Below, piece by piece: positions 62,329-64,000 of a DNA stretch of 64,000 nucleotides (its first letter is position 1; the number at the start of each line of letters is the position of its first letter). Where the stretch lies: NCBI GenBank assembly GCA_041398705.1, contig JAWKUI010000002.1, positions 62,001-126,000 of the forward strand, in the 5' to 3' direction. This DNA is from NORP259 sp041398705. GTDB taxonomy: Bacteria; Planctomycetota; UBA1135; GCA-002686595. The notes beneath the pieces are model-generated. The model did not search any database, had not been told where the DNA came from, and saw only the letters and a list, made by a program, of their open reading frames with translations. Made by a program: the position numbers and the translations under genes.

Positions 62329-64000
62329 ATGGAACCTCACGACCCCCATCAGGAATCCATCCTGGAAGCCCTGCTGCGCGATTCTGGCTGGATCCGCCGC
62401 CTGGCTGCAGGACTGGTGGGTAGGGACCAGGTCGAGGACCTTACGCAGGAAGTCCTGGTGGCCGCCCTCAAGGGGCCCGGCCCCCGGGAAGCTGCGGGGG
62501 CCCGTGCCTGGGTGCGTACGGTCGCCGCACGGTTGGCGGCGCGTCGGCGCATTCACCAGCAGCTGCAATCCCGGACCGAGCGCCTTGGGGCCCGCCCCGA
62601 AGCGATCGAGCTGGAACCGGACGAGAGGCTGGATTGGCATCGGCGGCTCGTCGATGCCTTGCAGCGGCTGCGTGAGCCCTACCGTGTGGCGCTGATTCTG
62701 CGCTACTTCGAGGGGTTGAACGGTCCAGAGATCGCCGAGCGGTTGGGCATTTCCGAAGTCAACGCCCGGCAGCGCATCTCGCGCGGGCTGGCGCAGTTGC
62801 GGGCGAATCTGGACTCCGAAGAAGGTGGGCGAGAACACTGGTTCGGCTCCCTGATGGGATTCCTCACGGGAGGTCCCGGAGACTCCCTGCCTTGGCTCGG
62901 CGCGTCCGAGCGGGTCTCCGGGACGCCCACTTCCCTAGCGACGCCTGCAGGCCTGTTGTCCACGGCGCAAACCACCGTCCTACTCGCCGTGTTGGCGCTC
63001 GGCCTCGTCGCCATCGCCATGATCCGGACCGCACCGGAGCGGTCGCCGGTGGCAGAACCGGATCTGCGCTGGGCGCAGAACGCCCAGCCCGGGCCCGTGA
63101 CAGCCGCGGGCTCCGGAATCGGGTCCGCCAACCTTGGCGGCGTGCGCGTGCCGATCGCATCGGACAGCACGACCCCCACGCCCCACTCCTGGTTGCACTT
63201 GGTGGACGCGCGCGGACAAGCCCTCCCCCAGGCCCACGCCGCGTACGTGACCCAGACCGGCGAATACCACCCGCTGGAGGTCGATGAAAAAGGTCGCGCC
63301 GCTTTGCCCGTGGACTTGGCCGACGTGGCTCTTCTGGGCCACGCCGAGAACCGCAGCGCGCCGCAATCCGTGTGGAACCCAGGTCCCCTGCCAGCCGACT
63401 CCACCCTCGTGCTTCCCGACTGGATCGAGCTGACGGGCACGTTGAACGCACAAGGACTGCCCACCGACGCGAGCACGCAGATCTGGAGGGTGAGCCACCA
63501 GGATCATCTGCGGGCGGTAGACGCAACGGCGGCCAGCCAGTCGGTACGCGCCCGGATCATCCGGGATGGATTCTCCGAGCGCGACAGCTGGGTGCAGACC
63601 GACTCCATTGGCGGGTTCTTGTTTCCGCGCGTGCATCCGGAGAACTCGGCATCCCTGTACCTGCCCGGTTCGTTCCTCAGCATGAACGAAGTGCTGGCCC
63701 CGGGCACGCGCCAGGCATCGATCGCGGCGTACCGGGTACCGTATGTGCGCGCCCGGATCCTGTGGGCGGACACCCGGGAACCGGTCCTGGGTAGTTTGAG
63801 TCTGGGCCTGGTCGAGGGGCTGACCGGCGAACTTCGTTCGCGCAGCGTGCGCGCGAATCCAGAGGGAATCGTCGAGCTGGGGTTGGATGTCACGCCCACC
63901 GAACGCGCGACAGCGGGGTCCCGCTTCATCCAGTTGCGGCTCACCTGCAAAGCCCAGGGCGCCACCGAACAGAGCTTCGAACTCGACCTAGAAGGAACCT
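62329..64000 (+). CDS. ECF sigma factor fused to a membrane segment and extracytoplasmic region (partial)
   Basis: Starts at ATG 62329 and stays open for 557 codons to the window end, so the 3' end is missing. Residues 1-80 are sigma region 2 (VEDLTQEVLVAALKG), and 115-165 are region 4 (LREPYRVALILRYFEGLNGPEIAERLGI; core LILRYFEGLNGPEIAERL). A transmembrane segment (TVLLAVLALGLVAIAMI, about 219-236) follows, then more than 300 extracytoplasmic residues of beta-rich, carboxypeptidase-regulatory-like sequence. Such fused sigma factors are typical of Planctomycetes, where the extension may act as its own sensor. Confidence 0.85.
   Translation, partial: MEPHDPHQESILEALLRDSGWIRRLAAGLVGRDQVEDLTQEVLVAALKGPGPREAAGARAWVRTVAARLAARRRIHQQLQSRTERLGARPEAIELEPDERLDWHRRLVDALQRLREPYRVALILRYFEGLNGPEIAERLGISEVNARQRISRGLAQLRANLDSEEGGREHWFGSLMGFLTGGPGDSLPWLGASERVSGTPTSLATPAGLLSTAQTTVLLAVLALGLVAIAMIRTAPERSPVAEPDLRWAQNAQPGPVTAAGSGIGSANLGGVRVPIASDSTTPTPHSWLHLVDARGQALPQAHAAYVTQTGEYHPLEVDEKGRAALPVDLADVALLGHAENRSAPQSVWNPGPLPADSTLVLPDWIELTGTLNAQGLPTDASTQIWRVSHQDHLRAVDATAASQSVRARIIRDGFSERDSWVQTDSIGGFLFPRVHPENSASLYLPGSFLSMNEVLAPGTRQASIAAYRVPYVRARILWADTREPVLGSLSLGLVEGLTGELRSRSVRANPEGIVELGLDVTPTERATAGSRFIQLRLTCKAQGATEQSFELDLEGT

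Overview
High-GC (roughly two-thirds G+C), densely coded bacterial chromosome. The gene content points to Planctomycetota, although no rRNA or ribosomal-protein marker is present to prove it. Signs are FG-GAP/VCBS and ASPIC/UnbV (CRTAC1-like) secreted proteins, an ECF sigma factor of the TIGR02999 type coupled to a giant WD40 Ser/Thr kinase, an ECF sigma factor with a membrane-anchored C-terminal extension, and several orphan secreted proteins with C-terminal modules common in that phylum. The coding-strand assignments are mine; most other long open frames are antisense or frame shadows caused by the high GC. Layout: 1-3110 (minus) CRTAC1-like lipoprotein interrupted by an in-frame UGA, and DUF445. 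3310-7754 (plus) S1-repeat protein, an unknown anchored protein, YciB, a small zinc-ribbon protein with an in-frame UGA, and a rhomboid protease. 7762-11534 VWA protein and a membrane-protein gene split by an intact IS3-family element. 11611-15374 SGNH hydrolase, phosphatase/sulfatase-like lipoprotein, TerC and a zinc-ribbon membrane protein. 15459-22098 a secreted S9 peptidase, an S8 subtilase and an FG-GAP fibre-like protein. 22205-26274 (minus) sigma factor and kinase. 26486-31771 AlkB, MscS, a receiver-domain protein, PilT and a sodium/solute symporter, ending at a 133-bp palindrome. 33087-39254 (minus) a fully overlapped lysine operon asd-lysC-dapB-dapA-dapD-lysA. 39579-43992 DUF6919-like protein, MauE/thioredoxin-like fusion, methyltransferase, M28 peptidase and a mini HisC-like protein. 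44298-48387 thrB, a PtsI-like pseudoenzyme, moaB and a BtpA-family gene. 48443-50830 hairpin repeats, tRNA-Thr and a HEAT-repeat protein. 51080-56598 anmK, an NtrC-type regulator, a spondin-domain protein and a possible beta-helix protein. 56692-61114 LysM protein, lipoprotein, kdsB, pyrG and a DUF1844 protein. 61326-64000 small ORF, sodB and an ECF sigma factor running off the end. The most striking observation is a pair of unrelated genes within 7 kb, each with a single in-frame UGA after which the same frame continues with family-typical sequence. Both UGAs are followed by a GC-rich hairpin whose apical loop lies 18-20 nt downstream, as expected for a bacterial SECIS element. Ordinary genes around them end in UGA, so this is not genome-wide recoding; I propose two selenoproteins (Sec588 and Sec43). 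The genes otherwise form short, tightly overlapped operons (ATGA, GTGA and TTGA stop-start overlaps), and convergent pairs are separated by strong hairpin terminators.
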